Assembly (NCBI RefSeq): GCF_039545795.1
Contig: NZ_CP154260.1
Coordinates: forward strand, 5,771,001-5,835,000
Length of the DNA: 64,000 nucleotides
Reading direction: 5' to 3'
From: Chitinophaga niabensis
GTDB lineage: Bacteria > Bacteroidota > Bacteroidia > Chitinophagales > Chitinophagaceae
Each line of letters starts with the position of its first letter. Positions within the stretch are counted from its first letter, which is position 1. Below are positions 44,796 to 55,203 of this stretch, piece by piece. A program made the translations under genes and the position numbers. The notes under the pieces were generated by a model. The model searched no databases and was not told the origin of the DNA. It saw nothing but the letters and a program-made list of their open reading frames with translations.

Positions 44796-46574
44796 TTAAA
44801 TAATTCCCATCTGTTTCATGAGGAAGGTGGCATTTTTATTCCTGGCAATACCTGGCCGCATACGGTAATCGAAATGCAGCTGCCCGTTTTCCAGGGAACT
44901 TTCAAAACAATAATTCCGGATATGCTGCGGATTTTCCGCTTCCAGGGCACCCAGTTCCAGGTCATGTGTGGCAATCATACCCAAACAACTGTAACGCAGG
45001 AAATGCCGGATCAGCTGTTGCGAGCCGGAGAGTTTATCTTCTGAGTTGGTGCCTTTGAGTATTTCATCGAGGATGATGAAAACGGGCTGCCCTGTTTTTA
45101 ATACTTCAATAATATGTTGCAGACGTAGCAATTCTGCCTGGAAGTAAGAAGTATGCCGCGCAATGGAATCTTTGATCCGCATGGAAGTCATAATACGCAG
45201 GGGGCTACAGGAAAAACTGGCTGCACATACCGGCGCACCCGTCATGGCCAGCAACCAGTTCACGCCTACGCTTCGCAGGAAAGTACTTTTGCCGGACATG
45301 TTGGAACCTGTGATAATTAAGAACTGTTCCCCATGCCCGATGCTGCAGTCATTCGTTACACTCTCTGCTGTGGGGATCAGGGGATGGCCTATAGCAGTGC
45401 CTTTCACGCCTTGCGTGGCAGTGACCTGCGGATAAGTATAGTTGGGATGATTGTAAGCAAAAGTAGCCAGGCTGTTCGCCGTTTCCAGTTGTGCGATCAC
45501 GCCCGTCCATGTACTTAGTTTATTTCTATACCGTTCTTTCCAGCGCTCTAATCTAAATGCGCAATGCAGATCATAGAGGATCACGGAATTAAGTACTACG
45601 CCCACAAGTAAGTTGAGGCGCTGGTCCAGTTGATTACTGATCTTTGCCAGTTGATGCATGGCCTTATCCGCTTCTGCGGCAGTTTGCTGCTGTTCCTGCA
45701 ACAGGGACGATCCTTTCCAGTCTGCCTGTTTGATCATTTGCAGCAGCATCGCCAGTTTCTTCAGTACCTTTTCTTTATTGGAAAGCAGGTTATGCATGGC
45801 GGTAACCTTTGCTACATTCAGCAGCAGGATGCACCAGTTCACCATCAAACTCAAAATGAAATAAACATAATTACCTGTCACCGCGTAGTATACAATGGCC
45901 AGCAACACCAATACCGGCATCACCCAACTAGCAATGTACAAAGCTTTCTTTTGAATGAATTGCATCGGTGCATCCAACCATTGTTGAATACCGCGCACAT
46001 CATCTTTTCCTTCATCCGCTAATTCTGCGTGTGCCGTAAAGTGCTGGCGGAAATCTATTTCTGCAGATAACACCTTCACAGCATCCTGCACGGCTGTTAT
46101 CTTTGAAGGCTCCGTTAAAGGCGTTTGCAATGTAGCAGCCAGGTGTTGTTTTCCGGAATAGGTACCTGTTCTGTTCAGGTATTGAAAAAGAGAAGAAGGC
46201 CCAAAAACATCCAGGTCGCCGGAAAAATCATGTTGATCGTTGATGAATTCTTCTCCGTCTTCGAACTCCGCGATCTGTTCTGTTACTACACGCAATTCTT
46301 TCTGGTTCAACCGCAGCAGGCCTCTCAGTAAGGCTTCGCGGTCTTTTGCTTTCTGGTAGAATACAAGCGAGGCTATAAAAGCGGTCACCAGCAGGGCTAC
46401 AAAAATTATCCAGATCAGTTCGAAACTGGTGCTAAAATACTGCCAGCCTGTAAATAATATACCAATGAAACATACAAGGCGCGCCACGCTCAGGTTCTTC
46501 AGATGGCCTTCCGTCTGTGCCAGTTGTTTCTTAAATAAGTCGATGCGTTGTTGATAAGTTGATGCCGGTTGCAT
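44796..46574 (-). CDS. Membrane-associated MutS-like ATPase
   Basis: A 592-residue protein. Two hydrophobic segments lie near residues 30-75 and two more near 215-250, so it is membrane-bound, unlike mismatch-repair MutS. The C-terminal ATPase has ITGSNMSGKSTFLRSVGVN (Walker A), a MRIKDSIARHTSYFQAEL signature and FIILDEILKGTNSEDK (Walker B), ending with MIATHDLELGALE. The mismatch-recognition domain with the Phe-x-Glu motif is missing. It is probably not a mismatch-repair protein; function unknown. Confidence 0.85.
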   Translation of the reverse strand: MQPASTYQQRIDLFKKQLAQTEGHLKNLSVARLVCFIGILFTGWQYFSTSFELIWIIFVALLVTAFIASLVFYQKAKDREALLRGLLRLNQKELRVVTEQIAEFEDGEEFINDQHDFSGDLDVFGPSSLFQYLNRTGTYSGKQHLAATLQTPLTEPSKITAVQDAVKVLSAEIDFRQHFTAHAELADEGKDDVRGIQQWLDAPMQFIQKKALYIASWVMPVLVLLAIVYYAVTGNYVYFILSLMVNWCILLLNVAKVTAMHNLLSNKEKVLKKLAMLLQMIKQADWKGSSLLQEQQQTAAEADKAMHQLAKISNQLDQRLNLLVGVVLNSVILYDLHCAFRLERWKERYRNKLSTWTGVIAQLETANSLATFAYNHPNYTYPQVTATQGVKGTAIGHPLIPTAESVTNDCSIGHGEQFLIITGSNMSGKSTFLRSVGVNWLLAMTGAPVCAASFSCSPLRIMTSMRIKDSIARHTSYFQAELLRLQHIIEVLKTGQPVFIILDEILKGTNSEDKLSGSQQLIRHFLRYSCLGMIATHDLELGALEAENPQHIRNYCFESSLENGQLHFDYRMRPGIARNKNATFLMKQMGII

Positions 46575-46590
46575 ACCGGAAAGATAATAT

Positions 46591-46622
46591 AAAAGCCCGG
46601 GTGTTGGAATACCCGGGCTTTT
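46591..46622. terminator. Terminator between icmF and the MutS-like gene
   Basis: A 12-pair perfect stem AAAAGCCCGGGT and complement, eight-base loop, T-runs on both sides. On the minus strand it ends the icmF transcript, about 160 bp after its stop codon, and stands 17 bp upstream of the MutS-like start. Confidence 0.9.
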
Positions 46623-46780
46623 TATAATATAAATGTTGATGTGGTCTGCTTTTGCGCTTTACTCAGCCGCCGTTGTGTCACTCACTTCAACGGTTTGTTC
46701 TTTGTTGAACAGAAGTATCTGCCACTTATATGACCGGCCTTATTTACTTGATCAGGTAGTTGTTTACCACCCACTACAGC

Positions 46781-49700
46781 CTACATATTCCTTCTATACT
46801 GCCCACCCACTTCGTACAAGGCATTCGTGATCTCTCCCAGCGAACAATATTTCACCGTTTCCATCAACTCCTCAAAAAGGTTCCCGTTCTGTACGGCTAC
46901 TTCCTGCAAGCGTTTCAGCTTTTCCCCTGCATCAAAGGAATGTCTTTCTTTAAAAGACAGCAGTGTATTGATCTGGAACTCTTTTTCTTCTGTTGTGGAA
47001 CGGATCACTTCCATCGGGATCACTGTAGGTGAACCATTTTTATTCAGGAAAGTATTCACCCCAATGATCGGGAATTCCCCGGTATGTTTCAGTGATTCAT
47101 AATACAGGCTTTCTTCCTGTATCTTATTCCGCTGATACATTCTTTCCATTGCACCCAATACACCACCTCTTTCTGTGATACGCTCAAACTCAGCCAGCAC
47201 AGCTTCTTCCACCAGGTCCGTCAGTTCCTCAATAAAGAAACTTCCCTGGTTAGGGTTTTCATTATTGGCTGTACCTAACTCCCTGTTGATGATCAGCTGA
47301 ATAGCCATTGCGCGGCGCACACTTTCTTCTGTTGGTGTGGTGATGGCTTCATCATAAGCATTTGTATGCAGTGAGTTACAGTTATCGTAGATCGCATACA
47401 ATGCCTGCAAGGTGGTACGGATATCATTGAAATCTATTTCCTGCGCATGCAAGCTACGGCCTGAGGTCTGGATATGATATTTCAGCTTCTGTGAACGGTC
47501 ATTCCCCTTGTATTTATACTTGATAGCTTTTGCCCAGATCCTCCTTGCAACACGGCCGATCACTGCATATTCAGGGTCCATGCCATTACTGAAGAAGAAA
47601 GAAAGGTTCGGTGCAAAATCATCGATGTTCATGCCACGGCTCAGGTAATATTCTACATACGTAAAGCCGTTAGCGAGCGTAAATGCCAGTTGTGTAATAG
47701 GATTAGCACCTGCCTCTGCAATATGGTATCCTGAGATACTCACAGAATAGAAATTACGCACTTTGCGGGTGATGAAATATTCCTGCACATCCCCCATCAG
47801 TTTCAGCGCAAATTCCGTAGAGAAGATACAGGTGTTCTGCGCCTGGTCTTCCTTCAGGATATCAGCCTGCACAGTACCACGCACAGTGCTCAATGCATAT
47901 GCCTTCAGTTTTTTATATACTTCAGGTTCCAGTACATCACTCCCTGAAATCCCCAGCAGCTGAAGCCCCAGGCCATTATTGCCATGTGGCAGTTCACCGG
48001 CATATACAGGATGATCTTTGAATTTCTTTTTAATGATCGCATTCACCTTATCCGTCAATCCATTCTCCGCAATGTATTTCTCACACTGCTGATCGATGGC
48101 GGCATTCATAAAGAAGGCCAGCAGGATAGGCGCGGGGCCATTGATGGTCATGGACACAGAGGTCTTGGGATCGCAGAGATCAAAACCGCTGTATAATTTC
48201 TTGGCATCATCCACTGTGGCAATGCTCACACCGGAGTTACCGATCTTTCCATAGATATCCGGACGATAAGCCGGATCTTCTCCATATAATGTTACGCTGT
48301 CAAAAGCCGTGGAAAGCCTTTTGGCGGGCTGGTCTACAGACACATAGTGGAAGCGTTTGTTTGTTCTTTCAGGACCACCTTCTCCGGCAAACATCCTTGT
48401 TGGATCTTCTCCTTCCCGTTTCAGCGGGAATACACCTGCTGCATAAGGAAATTCTCCCGGCAGGTTTTCCATTAGTTGCCAGCGGAGGATATCGCCCCAG
48501 TCTTTATACTGCGGTAAAGAAATTTTAGGGATGCGGGAATGAGATAGGCTTTCTGTATACAAAGGCAGTTTGATCTCTTTATCCCTCACCTGGAAGGCAT
48601 AATAATCTGCTGTATATTTCTCCTGCAATGCAGGCCAGCCGGTGATCAGGGCTTTACATTCTGCATTCAGCTGTGATTGCAAATGGCGGCTGATCTCTTC
48701 CAGTTCTTCTACCTGCGAAAGCCCCGGTACTTTTAACACCCCTTCTACCTGGTACCATTGTGTGGCAATAGCACATTGTTCATTTACCCAACTACTATAT
48801 GCTGCAATACTTTCCCCGATCTCTGCGAGGTAACGTACGCGCGATGGCGGAATGATGAGGGATTTGGTGGAAGTTTCATAAACAGGTTTATCCGGTTTGT
48901 CTTCTCCAAAATGCACGCTCGTTTTTTCCACGATGCGATGCATGAGCCTGCTGAATAACTGATTCACACCGGGATCATTGAACTGGGAAGCAATGGTACC
49001 TACTACCGGCAGGTCTTCATCTTTGGCATCCCACAATCCGTTGTTACGTTTATATTGTTTGCGCACATCATGCAAGGCATCCAGTGCGCCGGCTTTATCA
49101 AATTTATTAATGGCGATCAGATCAGCGTAATCCAGCATGTTGATCTTTTCCAACTGAGAGGCGGCACCATATTCCGGTGTCATAATATATAAAGCCACAT
49201 CACAATAATCTACGATCGCTGTATCACTTTGCCCGATACCGGAAGTTTCCAGGATAATAAAATCAAAGGCGGCCGCTTTACAGATATCTATTGCTTCCTG
49301 GATGTGCAGGCTAATAGCCTTATCACTTTCGCGGGTGGCAAGGGAACGCATGTATGCACGGGGATGGTGGATGCTGTTCATCCGGATACGGTCTCCCAAT
49401 AAGGCACCTCCGGTTTTTTTCTTGGAAGGGTCTACTGAAATAACCGCGATGGTTTTATTATCATATTCATGTAAGAAGCGGCGGACGAGTTCATCCGTTA
49501 CACTGCTTTTACCGGCACCACCGGTACCTGTTATACCCACAACAGGTGTTTTTCCTGCCAGGGCTTTCAGTCCTGCCAGTTGGCCATTCATCGCAAAGTT
49601 CTCTGCGTAGGTAATGGCTTTCGCTATTTCCGGCGCATCGTTTTGCGTAAGTTTTACCTTAGCAAGGTCCCATTCCCCCTTTTGCACGGTTTCAAAATCA

Positions 49701-50116
49701 CACTGGCGCACCACATCTTCTATCATCCCGCCCAAACCAAACTTGCGTCCATCATCCGGAGAATAGATCCGGGTGATGCCATAAGCATGCAGCTCTTCAA
49801 TTTCTGAAGGAAGGATAGTACCGCCGCCACCACCAAAAATGCGGATATGGCCACAGTTCTTTTCCTTCAACAGGTCGTACATGTATTTGAAGAACTCAAT
49901 ATGCCCTCCCTGGTAAGAAGTAACGGCAATACCCTGTGCATCTTCCTGGATGGCACAGTCAACAATTTCTGCAGCAGAACGGTTATGACCCAGGTGGATC
50001 ACTTCTGCTCCTGTACTTTGCATGATCCGGCGCATGATATTGATGGCAGCATCGTGTCCATCAAAAAGAGCGGCTGCTGTAACAATGCGAACCTTGTGTT
50101 GTGGTGTATATGACAT
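46781..50116 (-). CDS. icmF: Fused isobutyryl-CoA mutase (B12 domain, G-protein chaperone, mutase)
   Basis: 1111 residues: N-terminal cobalamin-binding domain (DGHDAA, His21 as lower ligand), a MeaB-like GTPase (Walker [13 protein letters not shown], residues 194-205; [10 protein letters not shown] as the base-recognition motif) and the C-terminal mutase part (small and large chains in one barrel, [18 protein letters not shown] onward, ending [10 protein letters not shown]). It interconverts isobutyryl- and n-butyryl-CoA (or related acyl-CoA) with adenosylcobalamin; the built-in GTPase loads and protects the cofactor. No acyl-CoA partner gene lies near. The region upstream does not show a cobalamin riboswitch. 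Confidence 0.95.
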   Translation of the reverse strand: MSYTPQHKVRIVTAAALFDGHDAAINIMRRIMQSTGAEVIHLGHNRSAAEIVDCAIQEDAQGIAVTSYQGGHIEFFKYMYDLLKEKNCGHIRIFGGGGGTILPSEIEELHAYGITRIYSPDDGRKFGLGGMIEDVVRQCDFETVQKGEWDLAKVKLTQNDAPEIAKAITYAENFAMNGQLAGLKALAGKTPVVGITGTGGAGKSSVTDELVRRFLHEYDNKTIAVISVDPSKKKTGGALLGDRIRMNSIHHPRAYMRSLATRESDKAISLHIQEAIDICKAAAFDFIILETSGIGQSDTAIVDYCDVALYIMTPEYGAASQLEKINMLDYADLIAINKFDKAGALDALHDVRKQYKRNNGLWDAKDEDLPVVGTIASQFNDPGVNQLFSRLMHRIVEKTSVHFGEDKPDKPVYETSTKSLIIPPSRVRYLAEIGESIAAYSSWVNEQCAIATQWYQVEGVLKVPGLSQVEELEEISRHLQSQLNAECKALITGWPALQEKYTADYYAFQVRDKEIKLPLYTESLSHSRIPKISLPQYKDWGDILRWQLMENLPGEFPYAAGVFPLKREGEDPTRMFAGEGGPERTNKRFHYVSVDQPAKRLSTAFDSVTLYGEDPAYRPDIYGKIGNSGVSIATVDDAKKLYSGFDLCDPKTSVSMTINGPAPILLAFFMNAAIDQQCEKYIAENGLTDKVNAIIKKKFKDHPVYAGELPHGNNGLGLQLLGISGSDVLEPEVYKKLKAYALSTVRGTVQADILKEDQAQNTCIFSTEFALKLMGDVQEYFITRKVRNFYSVSISGYHIAEAGANPITQLAFTLANGFTYVEYYLSRGMNIDDFAPNLSFFFSNGMDPEYAVIGRVARRIWAKAIKYKYKGNDRSQKLKYHIQTSGRSLHAQEIDFNDIRTTLQALYAIYDNCNSLHTNAYDEAITTPTEESVRRAMAIQLIINRELGTANNENPNQGSFFIEELTDLVEEAVLAEFERITERGGVLGAMERMYQRNKIQEESLYYESLKHTGEFPIIGVNTFLNKNGSPTVIPMEVIRSTTEEKEFQINTLLSFKERHSFDAGEKLKRLQEVAVQNGNLFEELMETVKYCSLGEITNALYEVGGQYRRNM

Positions 50117-50233
50117 AAGGAATGCAAGTTACGAAAATAGCGGCTGTAGCACGTTGCAGCAGAGAATTAGTATCAATTGAATAAGAAGAGATAATCCTTG
50201 GAAATTGTTTAACCGCAATCGGTTATGAATGGA

Positions 50234-50285
50234 TAAAAACGAAAGAGGCTGCATAGAAAGGAACGAACCTTCGTAAACAGCCTCT
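50234..50285 (-). terminator. Long hairpin terminator upstream of icmF
   Basis: Outer stem AGAGGCTG/CAGCCTCT (50244-50285) with an inner AAGG/CCTT stem, followed on the minus strand by TTTCGTTTTTATCC. It would end a minus-strand transcript from the preceding gap, before the icmF promoter. Confidence 0.65.
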
Positions 50286-50492
50286 TCAGCAGAAAAAATG
50301 TACATGCATCAATTCTGCCAGGTCATAACGTGGAATCGATAAAACGCGATATATAATATTTTTGAAACCACCTTTAGTGGCTACTGTGACGAGCGAAAAC
50401 GGGTTTGCTGGAATTTTAAAATGATTCTGGTCTTTTTAAGATTTTTGGTTGTCTGGCTACTGTGAAATCAATAAGGATACACACTGTGTATA
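50235..50492 (-). ncRNA. Candidate small RNA, about 260 nt
   Basis: Bounded by a near-consensus promoter (50500-50531) and the hairpin terminator at 50234-50285, with no ATG frame longer than eight codons inside. It contains the palindrome ATACACA-C-TGTGTAT (50477-50491) at its 5' end and two copies of TCACAGTAGCCA (50378-50389 and 50454-50465), 76 nt apart. The repeated motif could be a target-pairing seed. Alternatively it is just a long 3' UTR of the Nudix-type gene. Confidence 0.45.
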
Positions 50493-50499
50493 TCTTACA

Positions 50500-50531
50500 C
50501 AATCTTAATTAAAATTTTGTTAAAAAACAAA
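50500..50531 (-). promoter_or_regulatory. Near-consensus Bacteroidota promoter
   Basis: On the minus strand TTTG (50528-50531), exactly 20 bp, then TAAGATTG (50500-50507; one mismatch from TAnnTTTG). No coding gene follows in that direction until icmF, beyond a terminator. Confidence 0.5.
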
Positions 50532-50661
50532 TTTCCCTGGCAATTCCTTGAAATATGCAGGAATAGGGAATCTGCCATGGCAGGGGCATACCACCCTCCA
50601 AAACGCACAGGGAAAAGCATTCTGATGCTTGAAATTATTTTAGCGAGAGGTTAAAATCCTA

Positions 50662-51366
50662 TCAAAAACCAAGACTTTTCTTGTGTTGCTGGTTGTACTT
50701 ATCCTGGTTGAAGCCATACAATTTGGCCGGGCGGTGCCTTACCTCCTGCTCTTCTTCATTCAGGTCTATCAGGTAATCCATGGCAAAGAATTTCTTGCGG
50801 AAGTTGCGCCTGTCCAGCTTCACATCCAGGATAGCTTCATAGAGGTTCTGTAATTCACGGAGGGAAAACTTCTTGGGCAGCAGGTTGAAGCCCACGGGCT
50901 GCTCAATCACTTTATGCTGCAGGCGTTGGTAACAGGTGGCCAGAATGTCCTTATGGTCAAAAGCCATCTGTTTGATATCCTTTACCGCATGCCAGTGGAG
51001 TTCGTTGGAATGGGTCTTTAATTCTACGTGTTGTATGTTCACCAGTGAATAGTAAGCAATGGTGATCACCCTTCCGGCAGGATGGCGATTAAGACCACCA
51101 AAAGCCTGCACCTGTTCCATATACACATCCTCCAAACCTGTACGCTCACGCAATACCCGGTAGGCAGCCGTTTCCAGATCTTCATCAGGATGAACGATGT
51201 CTCCCAGCAATGACCATTTTCCTTTGAACTCTTTGAGATCGGATTCAATGAGCAGTACTTTCAGTTCATCCTCGTCAAAGCCGAATATTACACAATCGAT
51301 GGAGATAGCTGCTTTAAAATAATCTTTGATCTCGGTTAGATGGGTGTTAATGTTTTTGGTGTACAT
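50662..51366 (-). CDS. Nudix-domain transcription regulator (NrtR/AraR-like)
   Basis: A 234-residue protein. Residues ~10-150 are a Nudix fold, but the Nudix box is degenerate: GDIVHPDEDLETAAYRVL then RERTGL lacks the key Glu pair of GX5EX7REUXEEXGU, so hydrolysis is unlikely. The C-terminal ~75 residues form a winged helix (FSLRELQNLYEAIL and DRRNFRKKFFAMDYL), the DNA-binding layout of NrtR and the Nudix-type AraR of Bacteroides. It probably senses an ADP-ribose or sugar ligand. The amidohydrolase gene lies 36 bp upstream on the same strand. Confidence 0.83.
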   Translation of the reverse strand: MYTKNINTHLTEIKDYFKAAISIDCVIFGFDEDELKVLLIESDLKEFKGKWSLLGDIVHPDEDLETAAYRVLRERTGLEDVYMEQVQAFGGLNRHPAGRVITIAYYSLVNIQHVELKTHSNELHWHAVKDIKQMAFDHKDILATCYQRLQHKVIEQPVGFNLLPKKFSLRELQNLYEAILDVKLDRRNFRKKFFAMDYLIDLNEEEQEVRHRPAKLYGFNQDKYNQQHKKSLGF

Positions 51367-51402
51367 ACTACTTAATCGTGGAATGTATTAAATATAGCAA
51401 AT

Positions 51403-53037
51403 TTATAACTGATGCAACGCTTTGCCGTAAATATATGTGGCAATGATCTGTGTGTTCAGTATTTTTTCTTCGGGCACTTTCATCAGGTCCTGGTTGGTGA
51501 TCACAAAATCCGCCACCTTACCGGGTTCCAGGCTGCCCTTTTGATGTTCTTCAAAAGAAGCGCGCGCCGCCCAGATGGTCATGCCTTTCAGGGCTTCTTC
51601 TCTTGTAAGTGCATTCTCCTTTTGAAACCCGCCGGCCGGGAACCCTTTACTATCCTTCCGTACAACGGCGGCATAGAAAGTACGCAGCGGGCTGATATCC
51701 TCTACCGGAAAGTCTGTTCCCAATGGTATCCAGCCATTCTGTTTCAACAGGTCCTTAAACGCATACGCATAATGCAGCCGTTTATCTCCCAAACGGTCTC
51801 CCGCCCAGTACATATCTGAAGTGGCATGTGTGGGTTGAACGGAAGGTACAATGTTGTCGTCCCCGAACCAGTGAAAGTCCACGGAATCCAATACCTGCGC
51901 ATGTTCTATCCGCCAGCGTTTGTTATTCTTTCCTTTTAATACTGCTGCATAGATCTTCAGGATCTCGCGGTTAGCGGAATCGCCGATGGCATGTGTACAC
52001 ATCTGGATATCTGTATTGACCAGTTGTGTTGCCCTGTCTGCAAAGTATTTCGCGTCTTTCAACAGAAATCCTTTCCACCCCGGTTTATCTGCATAATCAT
52101 GCAGCAGGCAGGCGCCACGGGAACCTAATGCGCCATCCCCATAGAATTTGATGCTCCTCACCTGGTAGCGCTCCCGGATGTAAGGGCCTTTTTTCAGCAG
52201 CCAGTTGATATTATCTTCCTGGTCACTTAACATGATATTCAAACGCAGTTGCAGTTTACCTTCTTCATACAACTTCCCGATCATTTCAACATCGGCTACA
52301 GAAAGCCCGCAATCCGTAATACTGGTCAGGCCAGCTTCTATGCATTTTTCCTGTGCAGCCATCAGGCGTATGGTGAATTCTTCTTTTGAAGCAGCGGGTA
52401 TTTTTGAACCCACCAGCTTGATCGCATTATCTATTAAGATGCCGGTTAGTTTTCCCTGGATGGTTTCTACGGTTCCGCCGGTCAGGGTTTGTCCTGCTTT
52501 TACACCTGCTGCATCTAATGCAGCCTGGTTGGCAATGGCAGCATGGCCATCTATACGTTCCAGTAATACGGGTGTAGTTGGAAACAAACTGTCCAGCCGG
52601 GATTTGTTGGGAAAGGTTTTGAGAGCCCAGTCGTTCTGGTCCCAGCCCCTTCCTTCTATCCAGGCTGTTTCATTCTTCGATCCAAAAGCCCTCACTCTTT
52701 CTATCACTTCATCCCAGCTCTTTGTGCCAACAAGGTCTACCTGCCGGAGTGATTGCCCATATCCCACAAAATGTGCATGGGCATCATTGAAGCCGGGGTA
52801 CACGGCTGCTCCTTTTATGTCTATGCTGGAATCTGTATCATATTGCTGAAGGATAAATTCATTGCTGCCGCGGGCGAGGATCTTTCCTCCTTTAATGGCC
52901 ATGGCCTCTACCACGCTGAAAAGGGAATCTGCTGTATAAATAACGCCGTGGTGGATAATGAGGTCTGCCTTTTCTTTCTGCTGGCCACAGGCTGTAAAAA
53001 AGAGGAAAAGGGTTACGGTATAGATAACTTGTTTCAT
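51403..53037 (-). CDS. YtcJ-like amidohydrolase lipoprotein
   Basis: A 544-residue amidohydrolase-3 family enzyme with a lipoprotein signal (FFTAC-GQ). The early beta-sandwich ADLIIHHGVIYTAD and the metal motif NDAHAHFVGYG (His-x-His) are clear; IRSIKFYGDGALGSRGA, CTHAIGDSANR, RIEHAQ and PLGTDFPVEDISPLRTF supply the later metal and catalytic residues. Such enzymes hydrolyse amides or related bonds at the cell surface or periplasm. Substrate unknown. It and the Nudix regulator may form one unit. Confidence 0.9.
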   Translation of the reverse strand: MKQVIYTVTLFLFFTACGQQKEKADLIIHHGVIYTADSLFSVVEAMAIKGGKILARGSNEFILQQYDTDSSIDIKGAAVYPGFNDAHAHFVGYGQSLRQVDLVGTKSWDEVIERVRAFGSKNETAWIEGRGWDQNDWALKTFPNKSRLDSLFPTTPVLLERIDGHAAIANQAALDAAGVKAGQTLTGGTVETIQGKLTGILIDNAIKLVGSKIPAASKEEFTIRLMAAQEKCIEAGLTSITDCGLSVADVEMIGKLYEEGKLQLRLNIMLSDQEDNINWLLKKGPYIRERYQVRSIKFYGDGALGSRGACLLHDYADKPGWKGFLLKDAKYFADRATQLVNTDIQMCTHAIGDSANREILKIYAAVLKGKNNKRWRIEHAQVLDSVDFHWFGDDNIVPSVQPTHATSDMYWAGDRLGDKRLHYAYAFKDLLKQNGWIPLGTDFPVEDISPLRTFYAAVVRKDSKGFPAGGFQKENALTREEALKGMTIWAARASFEEHQKGSLEPGKVADFVITNQDLMKVPEEKILNTQIIATYIYGKALHQL

Positions 53038-53109
53038 ACCAGAATTTTAAGATGGGCCGTTCGCACTATAGAACTAAAGTTTAAATTTACGGCAGACTTT
53101 TGACTTATC

Positions 53110-55203
53110 ATGTATAACAAGGAAACAGAGATCAAATTAGCCCGCCTTGGCAAAACGCTCCTGAGCCAGGCGCCCGGTGCTGATGTTACAGAAACCATTG
53201 CCGCCCTGCGGGATGTTATCCGCCATAGCGACTGGCGCTATTATATTCAGGACGATCCCGTGCTGAGCGACCAGGAGTATGATCAGTTGTTCTCCCAGTT
53301 GAAAAAGCTGGAAGCCGCACATCCTGAACTGGTAACCCCGGATTCTCCCTCACAGCGTGTGGCACAGGGACTTACAAAAGTATTCCCTACCGTGCAACAC
53401 CTGGTACCCATGCTCAGCCTGGAGAACTCCTACGATGCAGATGACCTGATCGACTGGGACCGCAAAGCCCGTGAGGCCAGCGGACTGGATGAACTGGAAT
53501 ATTGCATCGAACCCAAGTTCGATGGCGCCAGTATTTCACTCATCTATGAAAATGATCTGCTTGTACGTGGTGCTACCCGTGGAGATGGATTACAGGGAGA
53601 TGAAATAACCGTGAACATCCGCCAGATCCGCTCTATTCCTTTATCCGCCGGATTCTCTAAATATGGTATCCAGCAGATTGAACTGAGAGGAGAAGTGCTG
53701 ATCAACAAAACCACTTTCAAGAAACTGAATGACCAGCGCATTGCAGAAAACCTGCCGCCACTGGCCAATCCACGCAATGCCGCATCCGGTTCTTTACGTA
53801 TCGTAGATCCGAATGAAGTAGCCAAACGCGGACTGGAAGCCTTTTTATACAACATGAGCTATCACACCATGTTGGATGATAAGGAAGAACCGGAAGCTAT
53901 ACGCACACACAGCAACACGCTGGATATGTTGTGGCAGTTGGGTTTCCGCAGTCCTGCCAAAGAAAAGAAAATAGTACGCGGCATACAGGCCGTGATAGAT
54001 CACTGCCTGAAATTTGAAACCGAGCGGGATGATCTGCCTTATGAAATAGACGGCATGGTGATCAAAGTGAACGACTATGCTTTGCAGGATAAAATGGGCA
54101 TGACCACCCATCACCCCCGCTGGGCCATTGCCTACAAATTCAAAGCACGCCAGGCTACCAGTAAACTCCGCAGTGTGGAATTCCAGGTAGGACGCACCGG
54201 TTCTGTTTCTCCTGTAGGGAAAATAGATCCCGTTCCCATTGGCGGTGTAATGGTAGGTTCCATGAGTTTGTTCAATGAAGATGTGATCCGGGAAAAAGAC
54301 TTGAAGATAGGAGATACCGTACTGGTAGAAAGAGCAGGAGATGTAATTCCCTACATCGTAAAATCCATGGCAGACCTGCGGGATGGCAGTGAAAAGGATA
54401 TCATATTCCCCACCAATTGCCCGGTATGTAATGATGCCCTCTTTAAACCGGAAGGTGAAAGTGTATGGCGTTGTGTGAACTTCAGCTGTGAAGCACAGGT
54501 AGTGGAACGTATGATCCACTTTGTAAGCAAAGATGCGATGGACATCCGCAGCCTGGGAGAAAGCCAGGTACGCAAGTTCTATGGACTGGGCCTCTTAAAA
54601 GATGTGCAGGGAATTTATACCCTCAACTTTGAAGAGATCGCCAAGCTGGATGGTTTTGGGCCAAAGTCCATCACAAACCTGCAAACTGCTATAGATACTT
54701 CCCGCTCACAACCACTGCATCGCCTGATCTTTGGGCTGGGCATCCGTTATGTAGGAGAAACCACTGCCAAAACTTTAGCGAAAGCAGTAGATCATCTCAT
54801 GGACCTGGTGAACTTCACAGAGGAACAATTGCTCGCGCTGGAAGACATTGGCCCCAAAGTAGCAGGCTCTGTAAAACAATTCTTCGCCAATGAAGATAAC
54901 ATCCACCTATTGAAAGAACTGGAACGCCTGGGCCTGAACCTGCATAGTACGAAAGGTTCTCTTTCTGCAGAAGGTACTTTAAGCGGCCAGACTTTCCTCT
55001 TCACCGGAACACTCAGCAAACTCAAACGCAGTGATGCAGAGGCCATGGTAGAAGAACATGGCGGAAAGTTATTAAGTGGCGTAAGCAGCAAACTGAATTA
55101 CCTCATTGTGGGAGAAGATGCGGGAAGTAAACTGGAAAAGGCAAAGAAGATCAACACGATCAAAATACTTTCCGAAGATGAATTTATAAACATGATTTCA
55201 TGA
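53110..55203 (+). CDS. ligA: NAD-dependent DNA ligase
   Basis: Seals nicks in replication and repair using NAD. 697 residues, normal length. The adenylated lysine is Lys136 in KFDGAS; the N-terminal Ia domain has YYIQDDPVLSDQEYD; then OB fold, Cys4 zinc finger (CPVCN and CVNFSC), HhH repeats (LDGFGPKSITNL, LEDIGPKVAGSV) and a C-terminal BRCT domain (FLFTGTLSKLKRSDAEAM). It overlaps tadA by 4 bp. Confidence 0.98.
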   Translation: MYNKETEIKLARLGKTLLSQAPGADVTETIAALRDVIRHSDWRYYIQDDPVLSDQEYDQLFSQLKKLEAAHPELVTPDSPSQRVAQGLTKVFPTVQHLVPMLSLENSYDADDLIDWDRKAREASGLDELEYCIEPKFDGASISLIYENDLLVRGATRGDGLQGDEITVNIRQIRSIPLSAGFSKYGIQQIELRGEVLINKTTFKKLNDQRIAENLPPLANPRNAASGSLRIVDPNEVAKRGLEAFLYNMSYHTMLDDKEEPEAIRTHSNTLDMLWQLGFRSPAKEKKIVRGIQAVIDHCLKFETERDDLPYEIDGMVIKVNDYALQDKMGMTTHHPRWAIAYKFKARQATSKLRSVEFQVGRTGSVSPVGKIDPVPIGGVMVGSMSLFNEDVIREKDLKIGDTVLVERAGDVIPYIVKSMADLRDGSEKDIIFPTNCPVCNDALFKPEGESVWRCVNFSCEAQVVERMIHFVSKDAMDIRSLGESQVRKFYGLGLLKDVQGIYTLNFEEIAKLDGFGPKSITNLQTAIDTSRSQPLHRLIFGLGIRYVGETTAKTLAKAVDHLMDLVNFTEEQLLALEDIGPKVAGSVKQFFANEDNIHLLKELERLGLNLHSTKGSLSAEGTLSGQTFLFTGTLSKLKRSDAEAMVEEHGGKLLSGVSSKLNYLIVGEDAGSKLEKAKKINTIKILSEDEFINMIS

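Noticed and set aside
46623..46780. Short frames between icmF and the MutS-like gene, including a C-terminus-like piece KWQILLFNKEQTVEVSD
   Set aside because: No start codon in frame and only 157 bp; a chance frame or an unrecognisable relic.
50117..50661. Cobalamin riboswitch upstream of the B12-dependent icmF
   Set aside because: I could not find the B12-box consensus or the expected multi-stem layout; a hairpin terminator stands there instead.
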